Positions 7,842-16,877 of a DNA stretch of 64,000 bases are shown here, one piece after another (position 1 is the stretch's first letter; every line of letters starts with the position of its first letter). The stretch covers positions 443,639 to 507,638 of the forward strand of contig NZ_BNBM01000004.1 of assembly GCF_014655715.1 (NCBI RefSeq), read 5' to 3'. The DNA is from Streptomyces lanatus. Lineage in GTDB: Bacteria > Actinomycetota > Actinomycetes > Streptomycetales > Streptomycetaceae. The translations under genes and the position numbers were made by a program. The notes under the pieces are model-generated. The model was not told the DNA's origin, did not search any database, and saw only the letters and a program-made list of their open reading frames with translations.

Positions 7842-8812
7842 CCGTGCTCCTCGCCGACGCGCCGTTTGAGGGGTTCCCACCAGTCGCGGTGGTCGCGGTA
7901 CCAGGCGACGGTGGCGGCGAGGCCGGAGGCGAAGTCATGGCGGGGCCGGTAGCCGAGTTCGGTGCGGGCCTTGGTCCAGTCGACGGAGTAGCGCAGATCG
8001 TGGCCCTTGCGGTCCGGCACATGCTCGACCCGGTCCCAGTCGGCGCCGCAGGCGTCCAGCAGCAGCGCGGTGAGGTCCTTGTTGCTCAGCTCGGTGCCGC
8101 CGCCGATGTTGTAGATCTCGCCGGGGCGACCCTGGGTGCGGACGAGTTCGATGCCCTGGCAGTGGTCGTCGACGTGCAGCCAGTCGCGGACGTTGAGGCC
8201 TTCCCCGTAGAGGGGGACCCGGTGCCCGTCGAGGAGGTTGGTGATGAAGAGCGGCACGACCTTCTCGGGGAACTGGTGCGGGCCGTAGTTGTTGGAGCAG
8301 CGGGTGACGCGGACGTCGAGGCCGTGGGTGCGGTGGTAGGCGAGGGCGAGCAGGTCGGAGGACGCCTTGGAGGCGGAGTACGGCGAGCTGGGCCGCAGGA
8401 GGTCGCCTTCCGCGGACGAGCCGGTCTCGACGGAGCCGTAGACCTCGTCGGTCGATATGTGCACGAAGGGTTCGACGCGGTAGCGCAGGGCGGCGTCCAG
8501 CAGGGTCTGGGTACCGACGACGTTGGTGAGGACGAAGTCACCCGCGCCCTCGATCGAACGGTCGACATGGGACTCGGCGGCGAAGTGCACCACCTGGTCG
8601 GCCTCGGCCATCAGCTTGTCGACCAGCTCGGCGTCCCGGATGTCGCCGTGGACGAACTCCAGCCGGGGGTGGTCGAGTTGGAGGTTGGTCAGGGTGCCGG
8701 CGTAGGTGAGCTTGTCCAGCACGGTGATGCGGGGCCCGTCGTCGTGGGCCAGCAGTGTGCGGACGTACGTCGAGCCGATGAAGCCGGCGGCGCCGGTGAC
8801 GAGAAGGTTCAT
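7838..8812 (-). CDS. rfbB: dTDP-glucose 4,6-dehydratase
   Basis: 324 residues. RmlB is the NAD-dependent short-chain-type dehydratase converting dTDP-glucose to dTDP-4-keto-6-deoxyglucose. Visible features: MNLLVTGAAGFIGSTYVR nucleotide-binding glycine motif, HFAAESHVDRSI, ISTDEVYGS with catalytic Thr-Asp-Glu, PYSASKASSD containing the YxxxK pair, and TRCSNNYGPHQFPEK. Its ATG overlaps the rfbA stop (ATGA) and its stop overlaps the rfbD start, so the operon is tightly coupled. Confidence 0.95.
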   Translation of the reverse strand: MNLLVTGAAGFIGSTYVRTLLAHDDGPRITVLDKLTYAGTLTNLQLDHPRLEFVHGDIRDAELVDKLMAEADQVVHFAAESHVDRSIEGAGDFVLTNVVGTQTLLDAALRYRVEPFVHISTDEVYGSVETGSSAEGDLLRPSSPYSASKASSDLLALAYHRTHGLDVRVTRCSNNYGPHQFPEKVVPLFITNLLDGHRVPLYGEGLNVRDWLHVDDHCQGIELVRTQGRPGEIYNIGGGTELSNKDLTALLLDACGADWDRVEHVPDRKGHDLRYSVDWTKARTELGYRPRHDFASGLAATVAWYRDHRDWWEPLKRRVGEEHG

Positions 8813-9876
8813 GGGTGGATCTGCACCTTGCTGTGGTCTCCGAGGACGAGGTGGTGGGCGCTGGGGAGGCTGGCCGCGGGGGTGACCTCGACGTGCCGGC
8901 CGATGAGCGAGGACTCGATGCGACCGACGCCGTGGATCGTGGAGTCCCGCAGGACGATGGAGAACTCCAGCTCGCTGTCGATGACCCGGCAGTTCTCCGC
9001 GATGGAGGTGAAGGGACCGACGTAGGAGTCCTCGACATGGGTGCCCGCGCCGACGACGGCCGGGCCGACGATGCGCGAGTTGACGACGCGCGCCCCCTCC
9101 TCGACAACGACGCGCCCGACGGTCTCCGACGCCTCGTCGACGTCGCCGTCGATGCGGCGGGTGAGGCCCTCCAGGACGGTGCGGTTCACCTCCAGCATGT
9201 CGGCGACGTTCCCGGTGTCCTTCCAGTAGCCCTTGATGACGGTGCAGCGCACATCGGCGCGGCAGTCGATGAGGTGCTGGATGGCGTGGGTGATCTCCAG
9301 CTCGCCCCGCCAGGACGGGGTGATGGCGCGGACCGCGTCATGGATCAACGGCGTGAAGAGATAGACGCCGACCAGCGCGAGATCGCTCTTGGGGTGCTCC
9401 GGCTTCTCCTCCAGACCGATGACCTGGCCGGTGTCGTCGAGTTCGGCGACCCCGAAGGCACGCGCGTCCTGAACCTGGGTCAGCAGGATCTGCGCGTCGG
9501 GGCGGTCGCGGCGGAACTCGTCGACGAGGTCGGCGATGCCGCCGACGATGAAGTTGTCGCCGAGGTACATCACGAAGTCGTCGTCGCCCAGATAGTCCCG
9601 GGCGATGAGCACGGCGTGCGCCAGCCCCAGGGGCCGCTCCTGCGGGATGTAGGTGATCTCCAGGCCGAACTTGGAGCCGTCGCCGACGGCGTCCTGGATC
9701 TCCGTGGCGGTGTCGCCGACGATCACTCCGACGTCGGTGATGCCAGCGGCGGCGATGGATTCGAGCCCATAGAAGAGCACGGCCTTGTTGGCCACCGGCA
9801 CGAGTTGTTTGGCCGAAGTGTGCGTGATCGGCCTCAGGCGCGTACCGGCGCCACCGGACAGCACGAGAGCCTTCAT
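8809..9876 (-). CDS. rfbA: glucose-1-phosphate thymidylyltransferase (long, StrD-like form)
   Basis: 355 residues from ATG 9876 (AAGGTG upstream); a reading extended to 9960 adds residues with no family match. MKALVLSGGAGTRLRP is the nucleotidyltransferase signature, with SAKQLVPVANK, YLGDNFI and the Lys of GLEEKP. The C-terminal 110 residues carry hexapeptide-like repeats (VVVEEGARVVNSRIVGPAVVGAG) of a left-handed beta-helix, so this is the long StrD/AcbA-type enzyme of about 355 residues rather than the 290-residue RmlA. Such enzymes make dTDP-glucose for both primary rhamnose and antibiotic deoxysugars. First gene of rfbA-rfbB-rfbD-methyltransferase. Confidence 0.93.
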   Translation of the reverse strand: MKALVLSGGAGTRLRPITHTSAKQLVPVANKAVLFYGLESIAAAGITDVGVIVGDTATEIQDAVGDGSKFGLEITYIPQERPLGLAHAVLIARDYLGDDDFVMYLGDNFIVGGIADLVDEFRRDRPDAQILLTQVQDARAFGVAELDDTGQVIGLEEKPEHPKSDLALVGVYLFTPLIHDAVRAITPSWRGELEITHAIQHLIDCRADVRCTVIKGYWKDTGNVADMLEVNRTVLEGLTRRIDGDVDEASETVGRVVVEEGARVVNSRIVGPAVVGAGTHVEDSYVGPFTSIAENCRVIDSELEFSIVLRDSTIHGVGRIESSLIGRHVEVTPAASLPSAHHLVLGDHSKVQIHP

Positions 9877-9972
9877 CTGCTTCACCTTAGCCGCGATTCG
9901 GCCATTTTGACGGTACGAGGCATTGGCCTGTTCGCCATCACCATGCCGTCGGCCGTTCACCGGAGCTGGCCC

Positions 9973-12417
9973 TCACGCCCCCAGGGCGATCTCGCTCCAC
10001 ACCTGTTTTCCGCCACTGACGGGCACCGTCCCCCACGCCACCGACATGGCCTCGACCAGCAGGATTCCGCGCCCGCCCGTGGCCTCCCAGCTGATGCTGG
10101 TGGGTTTGACCGGGCTGCGGGGCGAGGCATCGGCGACCGCGACACGCAGCCGGTGATTCACCAGGGTCAGATCGAGGCGGACACGGCCATCCGTGTGCAC
10201 GAGGGCATTGGTGACCAGTTCGGAGACGACGAGCAGGACGGTGTCGGTGTCCTGCGGCGCGAGGGCCCAGGCGCGCAGGGTGCGGCGGGTGAAGCGGCGG
10301 GCGTGGCCCACGGCTTCCGGGACGCGCCAGACCGTCCAGCTCTCACGCAGGGGCCGTACGGCCATGCCGTCGTAGCGCAGCAGGAGCAGGGCTATGTCGT
10401 CGCTGCGGCGCGCGCCCACGAGCAGGGCGTCGGCGACGAGGCCGAGGTGGGCGGGGTCGGATTGGGCGAGTTGGTGGGCGAACCGGTCCATGCCGGTGTC
10501 GATGTCGTCCTCGGCGGACTCGACAAGGCCGTCGGTGGTCAGGGCGAGGACGGTGCCGGGCGCGAGCCTGAGCGGGCTCATCGGGAAGTCGGCCTGCCGC
10601 AGCACGCCGAGCGGCGGGCCACCGCCCTCGGTCTCGGTGATCTCCGTCCGGCCGTCCGGGTGGCGCAGCACCGGCGGGATGTGCCCGGCGCGCACGTACC
10701 AGGCGGAGCCTTCCTCCAGGTCGACGTCGACGTAGCAGCAGGTGGCGAAGAGGTCGGTCTCCATCTCCATGAGGAGGCGGTTGGCGTGGTGGACCACCAC
10801 GTCCGGGGGGTGTCCCTCGGCGGCGTAGGCGCGCAGGGCGGTGCGCATCTGGCCCATGAGGGTGGCGGCGGCCGCGCTGTGGCCCTGGACGTCGCCGATG
10901 ACGAGGGCGACGTGGTTGTCGGGCAGCGGGATGACGTCGTACCAGTCGCCGCCGACCTCGAGCCCTGCCGTGGTCGGCAGATAGCGGGCGACGGCCTTCG
11001 CGCCGGGCAGCCGGGGCAGTCGGCGCGGCAGCAGCTGGCGCTGGAGCATGCCGACGAGTTCGTGCTCGGCGTCGAAGGCGTGGGCGCGCAGCAGGGCCTG
11101 TCCGGCGAGGCCCGCGGAGGCGGTGAGCAGGGCGCGCTCGTCGGCGCCGAACTCGTGCGGGGTGTCCCAGCCGATGAGGCAGGCCCCGGCCATGCGGCCT
11201 CCGGCGGGCAGCGGCAGGACGGCGAGGCCGCCGGGGCCGACGTCGGCGAGGGCGGGTTCCAGCGGGGTGCCGGCGGGCCAGATCCGGGCGCGGCCCTCGC
11301 GCAGCGCCGCGGCGAGGGTGGGCATGGCGCGCACCGGCGCGTCGGGCCATTCGGTACGCCACTCCAGGCGCCACAGCTCCGGCCAGGACTCGGGTTCGGG
11401 CGGGTCGAGGACGGTGACGACGAGCCGGTCGTGCTCCAGCTCGGCCAGCGCTATGCGGTCGGCGCGCAGCGGCTTGCGCAGGGCGGTGACGACGGCGTGG
11501 CTGACGTCGCGGACGGTGCCGGCGGTGGCGAGGGCGGCGGCGAGGCGCTGGACGCGGGCCACGTCGGTGACCTCGGCGCGCAGGGTGGAGGCGTCGGCGA
11601 CGGTGCCGACGAGACGGGCCGGACGGCCCTCGCCGCCGGGCAGGAGGCGGCCGCGCAGCCTGAGCCACCTCGGTGAGCCGGCCGGCTGCAGGACCCGGAA
11701 CTCCAGCTCGCGGTCGCCGATGGACATGTGGTCGGCCTCGACGACGGACATCAGTGACGGCAGGTCCTCGGGGACGGTCAGGCCCAGCAGGGTCTCGACC
11801 CTGCCGTCGAAGTCGTCGGGGCCGAGACCGAAGAGGTCCAGGATGGTGTCGCCGACGTCGACGCGGCCGGTGTCCATGGCGAGGCTGAAGGCGTTGACCG
11901 GCAGCTCGCCCGGCTCGGGGGCCGCGGGCGGGGCGGGCCTGGGAACGGCCCCGGCGATCAGCTCCAGGCAGGCGCGGTCCTCGGCGTCGAATCCGCCGGG
12001 GCGCTCGCTCACGGCTATCAGGCAGCCGTGGGCGGGGAGGACGGCGAGGGTGAAGTCACGGGCCGGTGCCCGCCGTACCTCGGCGGAGTCGGCGAGTTCC
12101 TCCGGGCCGAGCCACACGGGGTGTCCGGTGCGGTGGGCGTCGGCGATCGGGGACCGGCCGTTCAGGGGGTAGCCGTCGCGCAGGCCGTACAGGGTGCGGG
12201 GTACACCGGCGGACTCGACGAGGCAGAGCAGCTCGCCGTCCTCGCTCGGTGTGTACACGGCCGCGAGGGACGCCCCGGCGAAGACGAGCGCCTGCTCCAG
12301 GACGCGCCGCAGCCGCTCGGGCGGGTCCGTGTCGACGGAAAGCGCCTTCAGGGCCTCCTCGGCACGCAGTCCTCCCGCCCTGCGTCCTGCGGTGCCCTCT
12401 CTGACCACGTCCGCCAT
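9973..12417 (-). CDS. GAF-PAS-GAF-SpoIIE phosphatase with C-terminal HATPase kinase domain
   Basis: 814 residues from ATG 12417; reading further upstream gives only unconserved Arg/Ala-rich sequence. Domain order: GAF at about 25-145, PAS at 165-275 (MDTGRVDVGDTILDLFGL), GAF at 280-440, PP2C/SpoIIE at 455-665 (GGDWYDVIPL, VIGDVQGHSAAA, LALTTDGLVES with metal-binding Asp residues), and an anti-sigma-type HATPase at 690-810 (VSELVTNALVH N-box, GGRGILLVEA G-box). Phosphatase plus kinase in one chain is a common Streptomyces partner-switching design: it acts on STAS antagonists such as the one at 24650. No membrane segment seen. The ribosome binding site is weak, so the start is not firm. Divergent from the next SpoIIE gene. 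Confidence 0.88.
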   Translation of the reverse strand: MADVVREGTAGRRAGGLRAEEALKALSVDTDPPERLRRVLEQALVFAGASLAAVYTPSEDGELLCLVESAGVPRTLYGLRDGYPLNGRSPIADAHRTGHPVWLGPEELADSAEVRRAPARDFTLAVLPAHGCLIAVSERPGGFDAEDRACLELIAGAVPRPAPPAAPEPGELPVNAFSLAMDTGRVDVGDTILDLFGLGPDDFDGRVETLLGLTVPEDLPSLMSVVEADHMSIGDRELEFRVLQPAGSPRWLRLRGRLLPGGEGRPARLVGTVADASTLRAEVTDVARVQRLAAALATAGTVRDVSHAVVTALRKPLRADRIALAELEHDRLVVTVLDPPEPESWPELWRLEWRTEWPDAPVRAMPTLAAALREGRARIWPAGTPLEPALADVGPGGLAVLPLPAGGRMAGACLIGWDTPHEFGADERALLTASAGLAGQALLRAHAFDAEHELVGMLQRQLLPRRLPRLPGAKAVARYLPTTAGLEVGGDWYDVIPLPDNHVALVIGDVQGHSAAAATLMGQMRTALRAYAAEGHPPDVVVHHANRLLMEMETDLFATCCYVDVDLEEGSAWYVRAGHIPPVLRHPDGRTEITETEGGGPPLGVLRQADFPMSPLRLAPGTVLALTTDGLVESAEDDIDTGMDRFAHQLAQSDPAHLGLVADALLVGARRSDDIALLLLRYDGMAVRPLRESWTVWRVPEAVGHARRFTRRTLRAWALAPQDTDTVLLVVSELVTNALVHTDGRVRLDLTLVNHRLRVAVADASPRSPVKPTSISWEATGGRGILLVEAMSVAWGTVPVSGGKQVWSEIALGA

Positions 12418-12674
12418 TACAGCGCTTATGAGCCACCTGCGCAGCCCCTGTGAACGTTCCGCGCGGCCGGAGATGCGGGCGATGCTCGAAAGGCGCCGAA
12501 CATGGCGTGACGCATGGGCTGCGCACGCCGCGGCCACGGGAGTCGGGACGGCTGTCGCGGGACTTCGAGGGGCCGTACGTCCTCGCCGGTCCGCTCGCCG
12601 TGCGCGGTGCGCTCGGAGGAGGGAGATTTGTGCCCTGGGACCCGTCGCGCGGCTCCGCGAAGGAGGTGGTCGGC

Positions 12675-14816
12675 GTGTCCGACGGACAGATGTCCGCCCA
12701 GGCGCCGGTGGCCGCGAGGACGCGGGTCGGCCGACCGCTGCTGTCACTGGCGCTGGCCTCGATGATGGAGCAGGTGCACGCGCACTCCGGTGGCGTGTAT
12801 CTGCTGGCGGCGGACGAACCCGTGCTGGAGATGGCGGTCATGGCAGGGCTGCCCAGGGCGTTCGCGGCGCCGTGGGAGCGGGTCGGGCTGAGCGCGCCGA
12901 TCCCGGTCGCGGACGCGGTGCGCGACCGGCGGTTGGTGTGGGTGGGCGGCGAGGAGGACATGGCGGCCCGGTATCCGCGGATCGCGGTCGTGCTGCCGTA
13001 TCCCTTCGCGCTGGCCGCGCTGCCCGTGGCCACCGAGACCCGGGCGTACGGCGCGATCTTCGTGACCTGGCCCGGTTCGCATCCGCCCGAGCTGTCGGCC
13101 CGGGACCGGGACCATCTGAGCGCCGCCTGCCGGCGGCTCGCGGTGCGGCTGGAGCGGGCCATCGAGGCGAGCCGCCCGCCGCTGCCGGAGCCCGATCTGG
13201 TGGCGGCCCCGGCGTTCGGCGGCACGGCCGGTCTGTTCGGCACGGTGGAGGCGGCGCGCATGGTGCAGCGGCTGCCGTACGGGCTGTGCTCGCTCGATCT
13301 GCACGGGCGGGTCGGTTTCGCCAACCCGGCGGCGGCCGAGCTGCTCGGGCTCCCCGTCAGCGCACTGCTCGGCAACCAGCTGTGGGCGGCGGTGCCCTGG
13401 CTGAACGATCCCGTCTACGAGGACCGCTACCGGGCCGCGCTGTTCAGTCAGCAGACCACGTCGTTCGTGGCGCTGCGCCCGCCCGGGGAGTGGCTGTCGT
13501 TCCGTATGTATCCGAGCACGACCGGGCTGAGCGTGCGGATCAGCCGGGCACGGGCGGTGGCGGAGATGGCCCGCCGTGGGCCGCAGCCCGGTGACGCGCC
13601 GTCGCGGCTGGTGACCATCTCGCAGGTGCTGAGCCTGGCCGGTGCGCTGACCGAGGCGGCGAGTGTGCAGGACGTGGTGCAGCTGGTCGCCGACGAGATC
13701 GTCCCCGCGGTCGGCAGTCAGGCACTGCTCGTCCTGGGGTCGCGGGCGGGCCGGCTGCATGTGCTGGGCCACCGCGGCCATGCCGACCCGCATGTCGTGG
13801 AGCGGTTCGACGGACTGCCGCTGGCGGAGCGGACGCCGGGCACGCACGCGCTGAGCACCGGCGTGCCCGCGTTCTTCGACTCCCGGCAGGAGCTGGAGCG
13901 GTTGTATCCGTCGCGGTACGCGGCCCCCGACGGGTTCGCGGCGTGGGCGTTCCTGCCGCTCATCGCCTCCGGCCGCCCGGTCGGCACCTGTGTGCTCGCC
14001 TACTCCGAGCCGCGTTCCTTCCCGGCGGACGAACGCGCGGTCCTGACCAGTCTGGGCGGGCTCATCGCGCAGGCCCTGGAGCGCGCCCAGCTCTACGACG
14101 CCAAGCACCAGTTGGCGCACGGACTGCAGGCCGCGCTGCTCCCCCACACGCTGCCGACACTGCCCGGTATCGAGGCGGCGGCACGCTATCTGCCGGCCAC
14201 GCAGGGCATGGAGATCGGCGGTGACTTCTACGACCTGGTGCCGACGGAGCCGGGTCCGACGGCGGCGGTGATCGGGGACGTACAGGGCCACAACGTGACG
14301 GCGGCCGGGCTGATGGGCCAGCTCCGCACGGCGGTACGGGCGTACACGACCGAGGGGCACTCTCCCGAGGAGGTCATGCGCAGCACCAACCGGCTGCTGA
14401 TCGACCTCGGTTCCGATCTGTTCGCCAGCTGTCTGTATCTGTGCCTCGATCCGGAGCGGGGGCGGGCGGTGATGGCCCGTGCCGGGCATCCGCCGCCGCT
14501 GCTGAGGCGGCCGGACGGGCGGGTGCGGGTGCTCGATCTCGCCGGTGGCCCGCTGCTGGGCATCGACGGTTCGCCCACCTATCCGACGGCGGAGGTGGAC
14601 CTCACGCCGGGGTGTGTGCTGGTGCTGTACACGGACGGGCTGATCGAGTCCCCGGGGGTGGACATCGAGGACGCGCTCGCGGACCTCGGCCGGGTGCTGG
14701 CGGAGGCCGGGGACCGTCCGCTGGAGGAGCTCGCCGATCTGCTGGTGCGGCACGGCGCGTCGGTGCGGGAGCGGATCGACGATGTCGCGCTGCTGCTGTT
14801 GCGTGCACGGGGCTGA
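12675..14816 (+). CDS. GAF-PAS-GAF-SpoIIE serine phosphatase without kinase domain
   Basis: 713 residues from GTG 12675, which has AAGGAGGT 8 bases upstream; GTG 12630 (GGAGGAGGGA upstream) is an alternative adding 15 residues. GAF at about 15-160, PAS at 195-290 (GLCSLDLHGRVGFANPAAAELLG), GAF at 315-465, PP2C/SpoIIE at 480-710 (GGDFYDLVP, VIGDVQGHNVTAAGLMGQLRTA, LYTDGLIESPG). It ends right after the phosphatase domain (VALLLLRARG), so unlike the neighbour on the other strand it lacks the HATPase. Likely dephosphorylates a STAS anti-anti-sigma factor in response to signals sensed by the GAF/PAS domains. Shares a short divergent promoter region with the 9973-12417 gene. Confidence 0.88.
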   Translation: MSDGQMSAQAPVAARTRVGRPLLSLALASMMEQVHAHSGGVYLLAADEPVLEMAVMAGLPRAFAAPWERVGLSAPIPVADAVRDRRLVWVGGEEDMAARYPRIAVVLPYPFALAALPVATETRAYGAIFVTWPGSHPPELSARDRDHLSAACRRLAVRLERAIEASRPPLPEPDLVAAPAFGGTAGLFGTVEAARMVQRLPYGLCSLDLHGRVGFANPAAAELLGLPVSALLGNQLWAAVPWLNDPVYEDRYRAALFSQQTTSFVALRPPGEWLSFRMYPSTTGLSVRISRARAVAEMARRGPQPGDAPSRLVTISQVLSLAGALTEAASVQDVVQLVADEIVPAVGSQALLVLGSRAGRLHVLGHRGHADPHVVERFDGLPLAERTPGTHALSTGVPAFFDSRQELERLYPSRYAAPDGFAAWAFLPLIASGRPVGTCVLAYSEPRSFPADERAVLTSLGGLIAQALERAQLYDAKHQLAHGLQAALLPHTLPTLPGIEAAARYLPATQGMEIGGDFYDLVPTEPGPTAAVIGDVQGHNVTAAGLMGQLRTAVRAYTTEGHSPEEVMRSTNRLLIDLGSDLFASCLYLCLDPERGRAVMARAGHPPPLLRRPDGRVRVLDLAGGPLLGIDGSPTYPTAEVDLTPGCVLVLYTDGLIESPGVDIEDALADLGRVLAEAGDRPLEELADLLVRHGASVRERIDDVALLLLRARG

Positions 14817-14839
14817 GGGGCACGCCCGCAAGACGGAGC

Positions 14840-14869
14840 GGTCCGGCCCTCCCGCCGGAGGGCCGGACC
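14840..14869. terminator. 13-bp perfect hairpin terminator between convergent genes
   Basis: GGTCCGGCCCTCC (14840-14852) and GGAGGGCCGGACC (14857-14869) form a perfect 13-bp stem with a 4-base loop. It lies 23 bases after the phosphatase stop and 64 bases before the end of the convergent protease gene, so it can serve both. No T-tract, which is normal for this genus. Confidence 0.8.
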
Positions 14870-14933
14870 ACGTGTGTCCGCGTCACTCGGGATGTGCCCG
14901 GATCACTGGGATCCGTGTGCCGGTGTCAGGGCG

Positions 14934-16274
14934 TCAGTTGCCGACGCCGTTGCCGACGATCTCGCCGAGGCCGTTGCCGGTGCCGTCGGCGTTGCCGTTG
15001 CCGGCCTCTTCACCGGCACCGGCCTCCTGACCGGCTCCGGCCTCTTCACCGGCGCCCGCTTCCTCACCGGCGTCGCCGGCACCCGCGTCGTCACCGGCAC
15101 CCGCACCGGCGTCGTCGCCCGCACCGGCGTCGTCACCGGCGCCCGCGCCGCCGCCCGCGGCGTCGCCGAGGGTCGCGCCGACCGCCGCCAGGGCGGTGGT
15201 CACCGGCTGGAAGAAGGTCTCGCCGCCGACCGTGCAGTCACCGCTGCCGCCGGAGGTCAGGCCGATGGCCTGCCCGTCCTGGGTGAACAGGGAGCCGCCG
15301 CTGTCGCCGGGCTCGGCGCAGACGTCGGTCTGGATGAGCCCGGTGACCGTGCCCTCCGGGTAGTTCACGGTGGCGTCGAGCCCGAGCACCTGGCCGTCGG
15401 CGAGCCCGGTGGTGCTACCCATCCGGAAGACCTGGAGGCCGACCTCGGCGTCCGCGGCCTGGTTGATGGCGACGGTCTGGTCGCCGAGGTTGACCTCGCT
15501 CGGGGCCTCGGTCGCCGCGTCGTCGTACTTGACGAGGGCGAAGTCACCGTCACCGGGGAACGTGGCCTGGTCGACGGTGGCGATCGGCTGCCCGCCCTCG
15601 GCGTCCGACCACTGCTCGGCCGCGACTCCGCAGTGCCCGGCGGTCAGGAAGGCGGGGCTGCCGTCGCCCGCGGTGACGTTGAAGCCCGCGGAGCAGCGTG
15701 CGCCGCCGGCGAAGATGGCGTCGCCGCCGGAGAGGAACGTCTTGAAGGTGCCGGCCGACTTCTTGATGGTCGCCATGCCCGTACCGAGGCTGTCGACGGT
15801 CGACTCCAGCTGGTCCCAGTTGTCGCCGGTGACGGTGGAGTCGGCGGTGACGAGGATCTTGTTCGTTCTGGGGTCGACCGCCCAGGACGTGCCGGGGATG
15901 GTCGCCTCGGACTTCAGGGTCTGCGCGCCGGACGCCAGCTCGGACAGGCTGTTCTCGACCTCGCGGACCTTCGCGCCGGCCTTCTTCGCCTGGACGACCA
16001 CGTTGTTGTTGTCGCCGGGGATGACATTGACGACGAGCTGCTTGCTGTCGGCGTCGTAGTACGAACCGGCGAAGGCGTCGCCGAGCAGTCCCGAGAGCTG
16101 CGAGGCGAGATCCGACGCGTCCGCCGCCTTCAGGGTCTTGGCGGTCGTGGCGTCGTCCGCCGCGCCGTCCTGTGAGGCGTTGGCGTTGGGCAGCAGGATC
16201 GCGGCCGCTCCGAGCGCCACCACGCTGCCCGCGGCTATCGCGGCCTTGCGCTTCGGAATTCGCTTGTGACTCAA
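14934..16274 (-). CDS. secreted S1 serine protease (streptogrisin/alpha-lytic type) with acidic low-complexity tail
   Basis: 446 residues: signal peptide at 1-34 (basic KRIPKRK, hydrophobic core, ANA cut site), a pro-region to about 185, and a chymotrypsin-fold catalytic domain. Catalytic triad is visible: His214 in LTAGHCG, Asp244 in GDGDFALV, Ser325 in EPGDSGGS; cysteines flank the His and Ser as in streptogrisins. Family members usually stop after the domain or carry a chitin-binding module. Here residues 371-446 are instead a tail of AGAGDD, AGAGEE and similar units with no basic residue. Single-gene unit, divergent from the thioesterase and ending at a strong terminator. Confidence 0.92.
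   Translation of the reverse strand: MSHKRIPKRKAAIAAGSVVALGAAAILLPNANASQDGAADDATTAKTLKAADASDLASQLSGLLGDAFAGSYYDADSKQLVVNVIPGDNNNVVVQAKKAGAKVREVENSLSELASGAQTLKSEATIPGTSWAVDPRTNKILVTADSTVTGDNWDQLESTVDSLGTGMATIKKSAGTFKTFLSGGDAIFAGGARCSAGFNVTAGDGSPAFLTAGHCGVAAEQWSDAEGGQPIATVDQATFPGDGDFALVKYDDAATEAPSEVNLGDQTVAINQAADAEVGLQVFRMGSTTGLADGQVLGLDATVNYPEGTVTGLIQTDVCAEPGDSGGSLFTQDGQAIGLTSGGSGDCTVGGETFFQPVTTALAAVGATLGDAAGGGAGAGDDAGAGDDAGAGAGDDAGAGDAGEEAGAGEEAGAGQEAGAGEEAGNGNADGTGNGLGEIVGNGVGN
14937..15164. repeat. degenerate repeats encoding the Gly/Ala/Asp/Glu protease tail
   Basis: The plus strand reads as a chain of related 12-18 base units built on CCGGC(A/G)CC, GCGTCGTC and GCCTCTTC, encoding AGAGDD and AGAGEE-type units on the minus strand. 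Copies are imperfect but close, so slippage or recombination can change tail length between strains. Confidence 0.7.
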
Positions 16275-16463
16275 ACTTCTCGACCTCCTGGGGGGACGGG
16301 GTCTGTGCCGCCGTCTCAGCGGCAGCTGTTCGGGGCGCCTGGTTGGCAGTTGGTACGCACGGGCCGGGTGGGGCGTTCAATTCCGTTTACGCGCAACCGA
16401 CTCGGCACACCGAATCGGCCAGGGACCTCGTCCGGCGGGCCCGCGCCGGGAACAATCCCCCAT

Positions 16464-16877
16464 ATGACGATGACGACCGCCGAAGCCGACAAGATCCTCT
16501 CCGCCAACTTCGCGCCCTGGGTCCTCGCCCTGGGCCTGTCCGTCGAGGCGGTGGACGAGCATCGCGCCGTTCTGCGAATGCCCTGGTCGGAAGCGCTGGC
16601 ACGGGAGGGCGGCGCACTGTCGGGGCAGGCACTGATGGCCGCCGCCGACACCGCCACCGTGATCGCCGTGTCGGCGGCGCGCGGGGCGTACGGGCCGATG
16701 ACGACGGTCCAGCAGTCGACCTCGTTCCAGCGCGCGGTGATCGGCTCGGATGTCCTGATCGAGGCGGTCGTGACCAAGCTGGGCCGCCGTATGGCGTTCG
16801 CCGATATCGCGATGACGGACGAGAGTTCGTCGGAGATCGCCGCCCGCGCGAGCACGGTGTACGCACTGCTGGGCTGA
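16464..16877 (+). CDS. PaaI-family hotdog thioesterase
   Basis: 137 residues from ATG 16464; the frame is open upstream but unconserved. The compact hotdog fold is suggested by RAVLRMPWSEALAREGGALSGQALMAAADTATVIAVSA, where GxLSGQALMAAADTA matches the active-site helix of PaaI-type acyl-CoA thioesterases, followed by TTVQQSTSFQRAVIGSDVLIEA. Such enzymes hydrolyse acyl-CoA or aryl-CoA esters in the cytosol. Stand-alone gene, divergent from the protease. Substrate not predictable. Confidence 0.85.
   Translation: MTMTTAEADKILSANFAPWVLALGLSVEAVDEHRAVLRMPWSEALAREGGALSGQALMAAADTATVIAVSAARGAYGPMTTVQQSTSFQRAVIGSDVLIEAVVTKLGRRMAFADIAMTDESSSEIAARASTVYALLG

Noticed and set aside
8815..11676. Very long plus-strand reading frame opposite rfbA and the SpoIIE phosphatase
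   Set aside because: It is antisense to two clearly conserved genes and has no domain-like features; open only because of high GC content.
14937..15164. Repeat cluster considered as a CRISPR-like array
   Set aside because: Repeats are short, in frame, uneven and without unique spacers; they encode the protease tail.
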